This document shows positions 25,801 through 36,300 of a DNA stretch of 64,000 nt, in pieces. Source of the stretch: Patiria pectinifera (Eukaryota > Echinodermata > Asteroidea > Valvatida > Asterinidae). The stretch lies in contig CM057142.1 of the NCBI GenBank assembly GCA_029964075.1, forward strand, positions 34,660,392 to 34,724,391, given 5' to 3'. The notes beneath the pieces are model-generated. The model did no database searches, was not told the origin of the DNA, and was given only the letters and a program-made list of their open reading frames with translations. Position 1 is the first letter of the stretch, and the number at the start of each line of letters is the position of its first letter. The translations under genes were made by a program, and so were the position numbers.

Positions 25801-28579
25801 ATTCTTGTCAATTGTTGGTGGGGTGAACGATGACTTTTTGGAGAAATTCTCACCCATAAAAGACCGACCCTAAAACAAACAATGTTTCCCAAACTGGAAA
25901 AGTAGCCATTTTGAAAAGGATCTCGCCACAGCATGGCTACATAGCGCCACTTTCGGACCCAATTGCATCCAAAATGCTCAGAATTGGAATCCCCAGTCCA
26001 GGCCAGAAGTACAGTGCCATATGTCTTACTTTCCACCAATTCCATTGCTCACAGAACCCTATAGAATAACTTGAGTGTGTAACTTTTATTCGTGAACTCG
26101 GCGGACTGATTTGTGGCCTATTTACTGGGATGCACTCATCTTCAGTGACGTAGCCAGAGCTTTGCAGAGCGCATGTGCAATGGGCGCTCTAGCATGTAAG
26201 CGTTCCAGTAAAGGCAGACAATACCAAACTCGTAAACCCAAATTTCAAAATAGGATTGGGTGTGTAGGTTCATAAGTTTGTGCAGAAATCGAACTGTGAA
26301 ATGCCTAAAGGGATACCAGAACACTAACACCAGAGTAAGTGTCGGGAATTAGCTTGGTATGGTTGGAAGTAAATAAAAAGCCCTTTAAAACCACAAAGGG
26401 AAACAGTATAATATTGTTTAAGTAGAACAAAGAAATTGACTTGAGCAGGGTTGGACCTGCGACCTCCGGATTGCTGTTCCGGCGCTCTACCGACTGAGCT
26501 TTTCAGATCTATGTTGGCGGTTCCCCCTTTAATCAACGTCCTTGTTCGTGGAGTTGTAATCAGAAGCCAAATAAGATATTAATAATTATTTAATTAATAG
26601 CCAATTTCCCAATTTCTCAAACCAGTGTACAGAGACACAAAACTCGTTTGTGTGTGAAATTCAGTTTATATCCGGATTGAATCTACAACTGCAATGATCA
26701 CTTTGCCGAAATGTAAATCTAAGGTGCGGGGAAATATGTGGGTGCAGTACACTCGAGGAAGGTTTTGTAACAACAATATAACTAATATGCTGTCATGATA
26801 TTACTTATCAAAAGCAAACATACTATTAATAGTCATAAATACTATTTTTGGACTGATGAGTATATTTTTGCCAGATGTTAACCGTTTGTATAGATAGGTC
26901 AGCCACAAAGCACACACAGAGGCTAATTGTCAACAAGGTGTACGTACTTTTATCTTGGCACCTGTTTTTTTTGGCAATTTTGTCCAAATATGAAACCTAA
27001 TGAATTGTTTTCAGATCTTGCATCTTTGATCTTTTTTCTTTTAAATATTTTTTTTTTATGTTTGGGTATTTTTTTTCAATTCTAGGGGTCAGTCATGAGG
27101 GGTCAACGAAATGCTTTTATTCAATGAAAATTCGATATATATTTTTAAATTCGTGGGGCATATTTCACATACCAGTCGATGAACGGTGGCGCAGTGGCGC
27201 ACCCAAGGGGGGGGGGGGGAGGCTGTTTTTTTGTGTGTATTTTTTCGTATTTTTTTTGTCCCACGATTTGACCTTGTTGATGTGTAATGTGGCCTAGTTT
27301 TGAGTAGTATAATAGGGGTTTAAGTGGCACCACCAACGTCAATATAGTCCCCCCGCTAAAAAAAAAAAAACCTTTTGGGCAACATTGTTTGAAAAAAAAA
27401 AATGGACCCCCCCCCAAAGCCAAATCCTGGGTGCGCAACTGCAGTCACGGTGGAGCTTCGTTCACTGCCTTCTTACGTATGTTCTGTATCCTTTGTTCAC
27501 TCCCCCCCCGCCCCCCCCCCTCCCACAAAGGAAAATATCTTTATGTTCTTGCTCTCCAAATGCACAAAGATTGACCAGAGTGGGAATCTGTGCTATAAGA
27601 ATACTCACTGCTCCACAACGAAGTCTGAAAATGATGAGCCTTTATCGATCGTTTCCATTACCAGTCTGGCATGTCCAGTGAAGAAGCTGCAATTGAAAAC
27701 CCAAGGAGCCAAACCTATTATTTAGTTATTGGAAATGGGGAGAAATAGTATTTCACATTATTTAAGGAATTGTGAATGGAACCCAAAAAACGATAGTCGG
27801 TCTGTCCGTCTCTGCCTCTGTTCCACATGTGTCATTGCCGTCGCATTTTTAAGCCCTGCATGGCAGGGATCATTTTGATTGATTTCAATTTTGTTGTTAG
27901 CTCTGGCAGGGATCATTTTCATCGGTTTCATGAAAGACTGTTTGCAAGATTTCTTGCAACGCGGCCAGAGCTTAATATTGTGCATTTGCACTTGTTTTTT
28001 TTATCCTCCTTAGGGGTTGCTGATAATTATCGTTTGATCGATTGCATACAAGCCTCTCATGTAAGACTTTTATCAACACGGCCAGCGTTTATTGTGTAAT
28101 GTACACTCGCACTAGCGCTGTATAACATCTTCCTCGAACAAGGAGGATGCCATTATGTGTAGAGGTTGGACGGTACACAGAAGGAGGAAATGTCGCCAAA
28201 AACTGACCAAAAGTATTGTGTTCCATATTGTGCAATCGGCATCGCATTTTTCGCCGGAGCTTATTGTGCACTCGCACTTCTTTTTTTTTTAAGTTCAGTA
28301 CAGGTAATTTCCGTTTACCTCATTTCGTCGTAATTACGGAAAAAGCTCGGATTCCTGATGATAAAACAATGTGAAACAAATAGTGATCCATTGTTTTGGT
28401 CTAGACCTACTTTAAAAGACTTACTCTTTCCTCGGTGGGCTAGGTATGTGAGCAAATCTCCTGTGCTGATAGACGAGATACAGGACCAGCACTGAGATGG
28501 CTCCGACAATCAGAGTCGGCACGATGACCGCTAGGGCCACCAGGCACTCCCACAACAGTCTCCCTGCACCGATCTCCAT
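16886..28579 (-). CDS. CYP46A1-like: Gene B: CYP46A1-like cytochrome P450, complete, 13 exons
   Basis: Exons in coding order: 28579-28425, 27686-27609, 25401-25320, 24137-23977, 23214-23076, 22614-22513, 22316-22082, 21529-21457, 20820-20736, 20439-20329, 19853-19762, 18299-18233, 17029-16886 (stop TAA). The product is 507 aa with no in-frame stop. The start ATG at 28579 has A at -3 and G at +4. The N terminus is one long hydrophobic anchor followed by AHIPSPPRKE. Key motifs: AGQETTAN (Ala317 onward), KETLRLWPP (E374, R377), NPDRF, and heme loop PFSMGIRSCIG with Cys453. Exon 6 is 102 nt instead of 114, so four residues are missing between VAFG and the following helix. The introns hold several MITEs. 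Exon 6 has a duplicated splice donor (see findings). Expected to be a microsomal lipid or sterol hydroxylase; the substrate is unknown. Confidence 0.94.
17057..17180. repeat. Palindromic element in gene B intron 12
   Basis: Arms of about 41 bp, beginning GAATTAAATTACGTTTTGCC at the left with the near-perfect complement at the right, are separated by about 40 bp. A 12-bp direct repeat AAGAACGGGTTG occurs at 17046-17057 and 17211-17222, bracketing the hairpin. Confidence 0.75.
18642..18833 (-). repeat. Dispersed element with GGATCCGCCCCTG end
   Basis: Inverted relative of 34022-34215. Both contain CAGGGGCGGATCCAGGAATT (reverse-complemented here), a C- or G-rich run, TTCATCnGCAAA, CCGGACACTTGGCCTCCGTA and AAATCAAAAA. 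The CAGGGGCGGATCC end is typical of hAT-type miniature elements. Limits are approximate. Confidence 0.55.
20150..20303 (-). mobile_element. tRNA-derived SINE in gene B intron 10-9 interval
   Basis: On the minus strand, a tRNA-like head carries box A TTGGCGCAGTGGTAA and box B GGTTCAAATCCC at about 20235-20303. A non-tRNA body follows toward 20150. The head cannot fold as a normal tRNA. The right limit abuts exon 10 (20329). Confidence 0.55.
21065..21286. mobile_element. hAT-like MITE in gene B intron 8
   Basis: Termini CAAGGACGG (left) and CCGCCCTTG (right), flanked by ATCCTTAG (21057-21064) and ATCCTCAG (21287-21294), an 8-bp target duplication with one mismatch. The interior matches 45540-45801 and 60132-60450 (ACACCACCATCTTTTCC, CAGATCGCACCAC, ATCTAGAATCCAA). 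Confidence 0.75.
22436..22516 (-). repeat. 53-bp tandem duplication at the gene B exon 6 donor
   Basis: Copies of ATACTTTGGTAGATTAATTA then CTACCTGA lie at 22436-22463 and 22489-22516. The right copy spans the exon 6 end, so CAG|GTAGTA occurs twice, 53 nt apart. Confidence 0.85.
23650..23922 (+). repeat. Short hairpin-tagged repeat element (gene B intron 4)
   Basis: It starts GGAAATGTGTT with the palindrome GTGTTCTCGTACGAACAC (23657-23674), then the tag AAGCTGTTTCG. It ends with a hairpin at 23889-23920 whose arms are CAGTTTCGGAGT and ACTCCGAAACAGCT, then AAA. The same terminal layout is found at 49941-53283, with a satellite interior there. Confidence 0.6.
24850..25107. repeat. Foldback repeat in gene B intron 3
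   Basis: Arms 24850-24923 and 25023-25107 are inverted copies: CTTTGATGAT, ATTTGGCACACAG, AGAAAGATATTTGG and GGGCCATCGCAGAT are each mirrored in order. The loop is about 100 bp. Miniature foldback element of unknown class. Confidence 0.7.
25787..26135 (+). repeat. Dispersed repeat, copy 2 (gene B intron 2)
   Basis: Collinear relative of 905-1258, with shared TTGCATCCAAAATGCTC and CTCGGCGGA blocks. No coding capacity is visible. Confidence 0.7.
26437..26515 (-). mobile_element. tRNA-like SINE head (gene B intron 2)
   Basis: On the minus strand: box A GCTCAGTCGGTAGAGCG, an anticodon-stem-like CCGGA..TCCGG, and box B GGTCCAACCC. The loop lacks the invariant U33 and no good acceptor stem pairs, so I read it as a SINE or tRNA relic rather than a functional tRNA. 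Confidence 0.5.
27190..27446. mobile_element. MITE with GCGCACCCA termini (gene B intron 2)
   Basis: Ends GCAGTGGCGCACCCAAGG and CCTGGGTGCGCAACTGC are inverted copies. ACGGTGG occurs on both sides (27183-27189 and 27447-27453) as a likely target duplication. The interior is homopolymer-rich. Confidence 0.6.
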
Positions 28580-29881
28580 GATGTTGCTTCGTATGTGACT
28601 CTGCAAGTCAATGTTTACCAGGACCCATCGGCTACAGCTGCACTGCGAGCTATAGCAATACACCTACAGACTTTGAACTCGAACTTTTGAAATCTTTGGG
28701 AATAACCTAGGACCCCTAATCACAGGTGATGGCAAGTATATGTTTGGAATAGACGGCTGCAGCGTGTAGGATCGGGTATCAAGATTTAGGGTCAAGGATT
28801 GGTAAACTTGGTATTTTTTTCTGAAAAAAAAGGTGGCATTTTTTTGTTCTTGCAACCAGGATTGGGCATTGTTAAATAATGGGATTCGAGGCACTGGGGA
28901 TAACATTTCTTTTATTTTTTTTCCTGACCCTATTTTTTCTTTCTTTAATAATAATGAAAAATAATGGCGAAATGTTCCGAGGGAGGGGGGGGGGGGCAAA
29001 TCCATTTCCATTTCGGGATATCTCGAAATTTTGAAATCCATTAAAAAATTCTCCAAATTATCACCCAGAAGCATTTAATATGTTTGAATGAAGTAATTGG
29101 AGACTTCTTGAAATGGTATATTTCTTGCAATTATCAGATGTTACCTCTTTAACTTGAGTAACTGTCACTTTTGCGCGCCATACCAATGCTTACTAGTGAA
29201 TAAGCATGACTTGTGCACGTTAACAACTTTACATAAAGTTTGCGAACAAGTTGACCCTAAAGGTTACTCCTTTGGACCGATCTGTTCAAATAAGAAGACG
29301 TTAAAGGGAATGTACAACATTTGCTTCTGCTGCAGTTTTCATCAATTAATGAATTTTTTTTTGAGGATAAGTATGTTATAGCAAATACTGTATTGTTCAA
29401 CTAACTTGTTTCACGTTTTGGGCTTGTAGATGCTGGAAAAACATAGAAAACCAATCATGTTCTTGTAGTCTGGTTCCCTGACCCCACTTAAAATGAAACA
29501 GAGCAATGTTTAGACATTGGGGAATTGTAAGGTCAAAGAATCAGTCTAGCAGGCTTGTACCCCTTCACAAGTGTGTAATCAATTGCAAAGAAAATGCGGA
29601 ATAGCTAAATATGAAAAACTAGGAGTAGTTTTTGAAAAAAAGCCAGTTTTTTTCCAACGCTGGTCGGCCGACCAGCGTTGGAAAAATACATTTTTTCATG
29701 AAAATGTCAGCACATCAGGAGCCACAATTTTACAGGATGCTTTAGACTGTCATTCCCTAACAATTCAGTAAGGTATTTCGTGATAATTTGATCATTTCGT
29801 TATCTGATGTTTGTAAATGTTGTATCTTCCCTTTATTAATCGGTAAGGCTCAGGGACTTTGCCCTGCTGGTAAGGGTCATG
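28580..29881. other. Gene B upstream region, no gene seen
   Basis: The gene B promoter and 5' UTR should lie here. A 136-codon open frame (29074-28664, minus) has no recognisable domain and crosses a G-run, so I do not call it a gene. No TATA box is convincing. Confidence 0.35.
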
Positions 29882-30489
29882 CAACTTTCTACTCCACTTA
29901 AATGTATAAACACTAATTCACATCCCTTTTTGGTTAATTGTATTGAAAAGTGCACTTCTTAAAACACTCAGAATTGTCCATGCTTTTCCGGACAACTTAG
30001 GGCGCTGTTGCTGTGATGTCATTTCGGGAAGACAACTTTCAGTTTAGGGGTTTTCTGTTCAAATTGTAAACCCAACATTTGCTCATTGAAAACATTTGTA
30101 AGAAGGGGTTTGCTCATTGGCTTACTGCCATGTACTAACACAACAAAGAAACACCAAACGACCGCAAAATATCCAACATTCTGACAACTTTTTTGTGCTG
30201 AAATAGCTGTCTGCCCGGAATGACATCACAGTAATGTTTTGCTCATGAATATGGAAATTCGCATTATCGTAAATAAAGACACCAAACCACTCTAATAAAA
30301 TGAAAAACGGAAATTAAAAATCAGGTTAAATGGGACACAAAGGTGCATTTTCAAGGATTTCATTAAAGTTTGCAATTCATTTTGTATTTACATTTTATAT
30401 TATTTTTGTTAAAAAGAACATGTGAACGAAAAGGCTGGTAAGGACCCCTTATTCTAAGTTCAACTAACCCGCCACCCGATCCCCATATA
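29882..30489. repeat. 608-bp direct duplication, copy 1
   Basis: This block and 30495-31102 appear identical by eye over their whole length (period 613), separated by ACTTT. No coding frame is visible. Either a very recent duplication or an assembly artefact. Confidence 0.9.
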
Positions 30490-30494
30490 ACTTT

Positions 30495-31102
30495 CAACTT
30501 TCTACTCCACTTAAATGTATAAACACTAATTCACATCCCTTTTTGGTTAATTGTATTGAAAAGTGCACTTCTTAAAACACTCAGAATTGTCCATGCTTTT
30601 CCGGACAACTTAGGGCGCTGTTGCTGTGATGTCATTTCGGGAAGACAACTTTCAGTTTAGGGGTTTTCTGTTCAAATTGTAAACCCAACATTTGCTCATT
30701 GAAAACATTTGTAAGAAGGGGTTTGCTCATTGGCTTACTGCCATGTACTAACACAACAAAGAAACACCAAACGACCGCAAAATATCCAACATTCTGACAA
30801 CTTTTTTGTGCTGAAATAGCTGTCTGCCCGGAATGACATCACAGTAATGTTTTGCTCATGAATATGGAAATTCGCATTATCGTAAATAAAGACACCAAAC
30901 CACTCTAATAAAATGAAAAACGGAAATTAAAAATCAGGTTAAATGGGACACAAAGGTGCATTTTCAAGGATTTCATTAAAGTTTGCAATTCATTTTGTAT
31001 TTACATTTTATATTATTTTTGTTAAAAAGAACATGTGAACGAAAAGGCTGGTAAGGACCCCTTATTCTAAGTTCAACTAACCCGCCACCCGATCCCCATA
31101 TA
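30495..31102. repeat. 608-bp direct duplication, copy 2
   Basis: Second copy of 29882-30489, starting CAACTTTCTACTCC and ending GATCCCCATATA. The flanking sequence differs on both sides. Confidence 0.9.
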
Positions 31103-32153
31103 GCACCGGCGGGTTGAGGCGGTGTAGCACGGACGTCATTTGCTTCAAGTTGTTCAACTTTAATCCTTAAAGTAGCTCGACAGTATTAAGGGTGAACTGT
31201 GGATGGGAGTATCGTATGTAGTGGTTGGAGCCGAATGGAAATGGAATGAAGATTGGGTACATGAGATGCTTGAGGTATGGGTTCAATGGCGTATAAGCAA
31301 ATTCCTGCATACGCCAGCGGGCGACAGAGTTGGGGGTGAAGTTATTTGGATTGGCAGTAGATGAGTAAATGACGGAAATCAACAGCTAAAAGCCAATGTG
31401 TAAGTGATTAAGTGAAGAGGAGGTTTGTTTTGAAAGTGAATTATTATTGAATGATACTCAATTTCGTGATAGCCCAGTGATAAAAGCCGAGAATTAACTC
31501 GGCCAAATGTTACAAGTTCAGACAAATGGCCTATATTCCATCTGATAAACATGCACGATTACTTCACAATTGCTTTGTATGTTTACCGTACGGATGCGAC
31601 GCTCTAAATTTAGACGTTTGTTCAAACATCTTTATTGAGACAAAGTAAAGACAAGGTTATACTTGAAATTTAACCAAGAATGTTTTTTTTTTAAATGTTA
31701 GAACCATTCCATGGCTCGAATTTTAGACTTTGGTTCAAACCTCTTGAGGTTAAAAGCTGCTAACCAAACAGTGACACTCGCAGGATTCGCATATTTTACA
31801 CGGTGCTGCCATTTTGACAATTCTTGTTCGATAACACTATCGTTTCATTTGGGGTTAACATGTTTGCAGGGCCCATATAGCTAATATATAACGAACGCAA
31901 CCGCATTCGCGTGTGTGTGGAAATACGTGAATACGGTTTCAGACTTTTCCTGTTTTATCATTTAAACAAGAAGTTCTGAAAAACTTCTTTCCACTTTGGG
32001 GAAAAAAATGGCAATGCTTACTTTGCGGGTTCAATAGTATACACCGTAAAAAAGTAAAACACAGTTGGGCAAAGTTATTTGGTATGAAATTCGTATGGAT
32101 AATTCGGGTACAAATCTAACTTTCGGGAATAATTTTGACCAAGAGTGTAGGTC

Positions 32154-32398
32154 TACGCTCTAAAAAGTCCCGGGTCAGAATTGACCCGGAAAAAGGGTCA
32201 TGTGGGGCCTAACCCTTTTCCGGGTCAAAAATGACACTTTTCTTGGTCAAAATTACTGTGTAACTGTTTTCCTTGTTATTTTAAACCGGAAAAGTGTCAT
32301 TTTGGACCCGGAAAAGGGTTATTTTTGACCCGGAAAAGGGTCAGGCCCCACATGACCCTTTTTTGGGTCAAATCTGACCCGGGACCTTTTAGAGTGTA
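32154..32398. mobile_element. Hairpin MITE, CTCTAAAA..CCCGGGTCA termini
   Basis: Nearly the whole 245 bp is palindromic. The left arm runs TACGCTCTAAAA..GTCCCGGGTCAGA, then GACCCGGAAAA and GGGTCATGTGGGGCC; the right arm is its complement ending TTTTAGAGTGTA. GACCCGGAAAAGGGT-type units recur inside. A target duplication could not be settled. Confidence 0.8.
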
Positions 32399-32969
32399 GG
32401 TAGTTGGGTATGTTGACCAACATTGGGCAAAATACCAACCAATTGCAGGGGTGTTCTGAGGCTCCGACGTTACGTGTGCATGGCCTCACTATGACATCTG
32501 ATGTACAAGCACGCACATTTCATGCGGTGACCCCGTGCGCCAGCCGATCGGAGCCGCCTTTAGTTGTGACGTCACGTAGAGCAAAAATTTGGCTAAAGCT
32601 GATGATTTGTCAATAGCTGTCATGTTGTTGTCATACAACATCGGGTACCGAAGACATGATAGAAGGCGTCAGCTGAATGGTCAGAAAACGACGCAGTGTT
32701 GTTTTGCCTAATATGGGCATCATACATGCTTGCAGGTAACCTATCATAATTTATAACCCTGTTTGATGTTCATTAACAAGTTGTTCAAATAAAGGTGTGA
32801 TTGTAATAGTTTTGCAAGTTCGGTAGAGTTGAAATCAAGTCGTTAATTGGCCGGGTTTTGCTCGCCCGCCGCGCACTGCGTAGTCTTGGGTCAATACGCT
32901 CTTGCTGTAAAGTGGATACGCAATCATTCGCCGAAAGAGGGCGTTATCAAACCGAACCGCTATCTTAAT

Positions 32970-33022
32970 TTTTGGACCCACTTTTTGGCGGACCAATTTC
33001 TTTTCGATCCGCCCTTGTTTGT
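32970..33022. repeat. Fragment of the CAAGGGCGGATC hAT-like MITE
   Basis: GGACCCACTTTTTGG, GGACCAATTT and GATCCGCCCTTG match the right end of the elements at 21065-21286 and 60132-60450. The left part is not recognisable. Confidence 0.45.
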
Positions 33023-33425
33023 TTTATGTAGTACGCATGCGACCGAAAGTGAACATCATTTTTCAGTTGGATGGAAAACTTTTAATTTCAATAAGGTATT
33101 TTTTTAGATCTTGGAAACTACATTCATAACACGGATTTTATTCTTCTACTACTTACTGATCACAAGCGGGATAATCATTAACTCAAGAAGGATTATCTAA
33201 TGATCACTATAGTAACAAAAGTTTTAAATCTTAGCCTATATTATATTCGTCAACAGAGTGAGTAAAAGAGGATCAATTCATTGTTTGCGACAAACAGGTG
33301 CTTTAATTGTTGCAGATGTTTGTACCCAATCAATTACAAATGATTACAATGGCTACCATTAGACCGTAAAGTTGCGCGCATTTACCTCTTCCCAAGTATA
33401 GTTTTGCCCAACCACACTATAAATG

Positions 33426-35754
33426 AGCTTTGTTACAACCGATAATGTATCACAAATTGACCGATATTGTATCACTGACCGATAATGTACCAAAAATTGA
33501 CTGATAGTGTAGTAAAACTTGTATCCGATAATGTATCACTTGTCGACGGATAATGTAACTACAAAATAAGTGTATCCGATAATGTATCACCACGGAACGG
33601 ATACTGTATCAACCGATAATGTATCAAAATTCAACCGATAATGTATCAGTATGGGGAAAAGGTGTACACAAATGTTTGTTTTATGTCCGATTATCCGCCC
33701 CACGTTTTGACCAGGGAGGGGGGTCTGGGCTAGTTGATCACCACCACCCCCATTATTTTGTATTAATTTATAGAAAAAGGGCAGATTTTGAGGTATTTTT
33801 TCAAACTTTCCAACCGCCGAAATGTATTAAATAGTACTGAAAAAGGGAGAAAAAATACAAATAGCTTGAAATGCGCTGGGACGTCTGTATCATGAACAGC
33901 GCTCCCAGTGTCATGTGGTCTCCAGCAAGGCCCCCCCCCCCCGGTTTGTATTTCACGGCCAGGACTTTTTTTTTTTTTTAGCTATCCCCCATCCCCAAGT
34001 CCCCAGCACAGATTTACGCTACTGTTGCAGGGGCGGATCCAGGAATTTTCGCGGGGAGGGGGAAGGGGGAAAGGGGGGTTCATCAGCAAAACAATCTGAA
34101 ATGTACACAGGATTTTTTTTCCGGACACTTGGCCTCCGTAAAATCAAAAACTTGGGGAAGGGGGTATCATATTTCAATAGGGGACGCTGTTCAAATTTGA
34201 CAATAATTAACACTGTATTACAGAATGGTGTAAAAATAGCCCCTATCTAAGCTGCCTCCGTCCGTATTTTGAACAGGCGGACATTATACCAGTAATTTTT
34301 TGGGAGGTGTCACCGCAGAGGGGGGGGGGGGGGGTATTATTTTTTTTTAGGAATTTGTATGCAATTTGTTTTGGGACACAGCTGGGGGACTCCCCCCCCC
34401 CGGATCCGCGCCTGTGTTGGCCTCAAGGAAGCGGCAGGCTCGTGACGTTTGGACTCCAAACTGTGTGGGTTGAACAAACTGAAGTCAGTGGGTAGACATA
34501 TAACAAATGACGTCACATGCGAACGGTGCCCCCCCCCTAAAAAAACCGGGGCATTATTTTGTACGGTACAGTAATATTGTGTACATGATTGTAGGATTTT
34601 ATCAGCGCTACCCGTTGAAAATATGGCACGACCCCCTCCCCCCCCATCGACCCCCTCCCCCTCATCCCCCCCCCCCTCACCCCCACTAAATGAGCAGTAA
34701 TGCTGTGATTGTGCCCTTATCAAATCTGTAAGAAAAAAATCGACTGGGGTCGACAAGGGACCCATGAAGCTTGATCGCATGTAGACTATCTTTGACGATT
34801 GCCGCCTAAATCCGGTAAACTTGTTATATTGTATCTTTTGTGACAGCTCAAGTTACATGATCATTTCAGATGGTAGTTTTGCTATCCTCGCCACTCGTAT
34901 GTGTTCCCGGTTCATGCACAGCGCGTATTTTGAATGATGCAAAGTTATTGGGGGAGGGAACGGTCTGGGAGACCATCGCAAGTTAAATGGAATGTATGCG
35001 CGCGCCGACATTTCCTGACGCTCATGCGAAGACGCTGCTGCTAATAGCCACATTCTGGCACATTCTGGAAGTGGTGTGGAACTTTGCGCGCGAACCAGTA
35101 CAGTACAGTACGCACATGCTGTATCCCGTCCATTGATCGGAGATCAATGGTCCCGTACGTCCACGGGGCTCTCAAAAGAGGTAAAACGCACCCTCTTGTG
35201 TCACAGCACGGAGCCCATAATTATGGAGGCCAAGTGTCCGGAGAAAAGAACTTGTCCACATTTCGGCGCGGATGTGCGAGTGCGGTTACCCCCCCCCCCC
35301 TTGACATCAAAAGCTGGATGCGCCACTAGCCTAGGCCCACTTGGAAGTAGAGCGTCTCCAAACCAGAGCAACTCCCTACCTCCCAAATAAAAAAAATATT
35401 CTTAATGATAAACTTTCTCGAGTGGGGACTTATCATAGTAAAGGCACTTATTAGACTTTAATTAATTTGCAATATTTCCACCTTTTCCCCATACTGATAC
35501 ATTATCGGTTGAATTTTGATACATTATCGGTTGATACAGTATCCGTTCCGTGGTGATACATTATCGGATACACTTATTTTGTAGTTACATTATCTGTCGA
35601 CACGTGATACATTATCGGATACAAATTTTACTACACTATCAGTCAATTTTTGGTACATTATCGGTTAGTGATACAATATCGGTCAATTTGTGATACATTA
35701 TCGGTTGGTGATACGTTATCGGTTGGTTACTACATTATCAGTTGTAACAAGCTT
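33426..35754. mobile_element. 2.3-kb foldback element built on CCGATAATGTATCA units
   Basis: The left arm (33426-33662) holds about ten degenerate CCGATAATGTATCA units. The right arm (35481-35754) is its inverted copy, including TCAGTATGGGGAAAAGG and the outer AGCTTKTTACAAC. The interior holds other repeats and long C or G runs but no transposase frame. Gene D's otherwise related 3' flank (54.75-54.9 kb) has no such element. Non-autonomous; superfamily unknown. Confidence 0.8.
34022..34215 (+). repeat. Nested dispersed element with CAGGGGCGGATCC end
   Basis: Inside the foldback element. Inverted relative of 18642-18833 (CAGGGGCGGATCCAGGAATT, then TTCATCAGCAAAACA, CCGGACACTTGGCCTCCGTA). A further partial relative, with GGAGGCCAAGTGTCCGGAGA, is at about 35225. 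Confidence 0.55.
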
Positions 35755-36143
35755 CAAACTCACAAAGTTACATACACATATATTGTTCAGTTAGCGACCG
35801 AATTGATTCGATTTCAGCACGTGCCTCTCTAAGAACAAGACCCAAATCTGGTTTTAAATATCACCACACCTATAGTTTGAATAGTTATTAAGCCTTTAAA
35901 AACAATCAACTAATAACACCACAGAAAACATTTTCCAAAAGGAATATAAGATTACGCTTCTATAATAGCCCTCTCGAACTAAAACTAAAACATCATTTAC
36001 CTGGTATCAACGTAAAAAGGCCTAAAATGCAGTTTTAATATTACCAAACCTTAAGTGAACTTTGAAAAAAAAAGTGAAATCCAATTCTAAAGTACATTCT
36101 AGCGGTGCTTGTAAATAATACACCGTGATATTTGGTCTAACAA

Positions 36144-36149
36144 TTTATT
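36144..36149 (-). terminator. Candidate polyadenylation signal of gene C
   Basis: AATAAA on the minus strand, 152 bp past the gene C stop codon. The homologous site near gene D (about 55210) is altered, so the two genes may end differently. Position only; no transcript data. Confidence 0.35.
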
Positions 36150-36300
36150 AAACTACAGACCACTGATTTCAAACTCAAGCTCCGGGCTAAGTCCAAATTC
36201 TTCCTCAAATGTAACATCTCAATATGAAACTGCCCGTATTCTTTTGTTGAGTTGTTGGTATAACTGTGAGATATTCGAGTGTTTTTGAGCTCCCAAACGT

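Noticed and set aside
26437-26515. Functional tRNA gene
   Set aside because: Box A and box B are present, but the anticodon loop lacks U33 and no acceptor stem pairs, so it is treated as a SINE head or relic.
28664-29074. 136-codon minus-strand open frame upstream of gene B
   Set aside because: Low-complexity content, crosses a G-run, no recognisable domain and no splice or start context.
33426-33662. CRISPR-like array (regular short repeats)
   Set aside because: Units are 14 bp without constant-length unique spacers, mirrored at 35481-35754, and the genome is eukaryotic.
34337-34780. 147-codon minus-strand open frame
   Set aside because: Lies in homopolymer-rich repeat DNA inside the foldback element; glycine-rich from G-runs, not a protein.
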